Shown in pieces: positions 6,186 through 6,402 of a stretch of 6,402 nucleotides of DNA. The stretch is from an uncultured Verrucomicrobiales bacterium (lineage in GTDB: Bacteria; Verrucomicrobiota; Verrucomicrobiia; Limisphaerales; JACDHS01), in NCBI GenBank assembly GCA_937983475.1, contig CALJZV010000234.1, positions 1 to 6,402 on the forward strand. Reading direction: 5' to 3'. The number at the start of each line of letters is the position of its first letter. Position 1 is the stretch's first letter. The notes beneath the pieces were generated by a model. It was not told the DNA's origin. It saw only the letters and a list, made by a program, of their open reading frames with translations, and did not search any database. Both the position numbers and the translations under genes were made by a program.

Positions 6186-6402
6186 TTAACGGCCTTTTCC
6201 TTTTTTCGACGGCTCATACCAGTCGCCGCGCAGCCAGTCGGCAATCAAGCCGATTTGTTTCTGGTCGAGAATCCCTTCCTCCGCAAAGGCCGGCATGCGG
6301 TCGTTCTTTTTGCCGTAAAACTGCTCGTGCGCCGGGTTGCTGATGATTCCGATCAGCCAGTCGCGGGAGCCGTATCCGGTCAGGTCCGGCGCGGAGGCGT
6401 CC
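6186..6402 (-). CDS. C-terminal fragment of c-type cytochrome (possibly cytochrome b/c fusion)
   Basis: Only the last 72 codons including the stop (TAA at 6188-6186) are present; the 5' part lies right of the window. The visible protein runs from 'DASAPDLTGYGSRDWLIGII' through 'NDRMPAFAEEGILDQKQIG' to a basic end 'SKKGKGR'. The 'PDLTGYGSRDWL' segment and 'DRMPAFA' (Met codon at 6296-6294) match class I cytochrome c C-terminal halves, where Met is the distal heme ligand; the closing helix is 'DQKQIGLIADWLRG'. The CxxCH heme site should lie upstream, outside the window. I recall similar ends on cytochrome b subunits fused to a heme-c domain in Planctomycetes and Verrucomicrobia, so a respiratory quinol-oxidising complex is possible but unproven. 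The protein would act on the periplasmic side. Confidence 0.85.
   Translation of the reverse strand, partial: DASAPDLTGYGSRDWLIGIISNPAHEQFYGKKNDRMPAFAEEGILDQKQIGLIADWLRGDWYEPSKKGKGR

Overview
The window reads as a moderately GC-rich bacterial chromosome segment. It carries five protein-coding genes, two of them cut by the window edges. The combination of a secreted ThuA-like protein, a cytochrome c tail with the 'NDRMPAFAEE' signature and an MGDG-synthase-like glycosyltransferase suggests the Planctomycetes-Verrucomicrobia group, most likely Verrucomicrobiota. None of the genes has a strong Shine-Dalgarno sequence. The taxonomic guess rests on remembered family resemblance, not on a search.

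Layout: (1) 1-3257, minus strand: the first 1085 codons of a non-ribosomal peptide synthetase. It has a short N-terminal extension, a condensation (C) domain, an adenylation (A) domain and a peptidyl carrier protein (PCP), and continues past base 1. (2) 3258-3443: a divergent intergenic region with a possible sigma70-type promoter facing right. (3) 3444-3818, plus strand: a small secreted Pro/Tyr/Val-repeat protein with a His-rich tail, followed by a likely rho-independent terminator at 3843-3874. (4) 3923-5128, minus strand: a GT28/MGDG-synthase-type glycosyltransferase. (5) 5129-5242: a second divergent intergenic region, holding an A/T-rich inverted repeat. (6) 5243-6142, plus strand: a secreted ThuA-like protein. 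(7) 6186-6402, minus strand: the C-terminal end of a c-type cytochrome or a cytochrome-c-fused subunit.

The genes alternate in strand and do not form an operon. No shared pathway is evident from their order.

The most unusual element is the NRPS first module. The overall fold and carrier are conserved: C1, C2 and C5, the A3 loop, the A7 Asp and the PCP Ser are all present. However, the catalytic second His of the C-domain HHxxxDG motif is Gln. The near-universal Lys of the A10 motif is Thr. The Asp that normally holds the substrate amino group appears to be Gly. In addition, the C-A linker is encoded by an uninterrupted run of 15 A residues on the coding strand. The run is in frame as written, and loss of one A would end translation just after the C domain. 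The module may therefore be a degenerate or non-canonical starter module whose full-length expression depends on a slippery tract.
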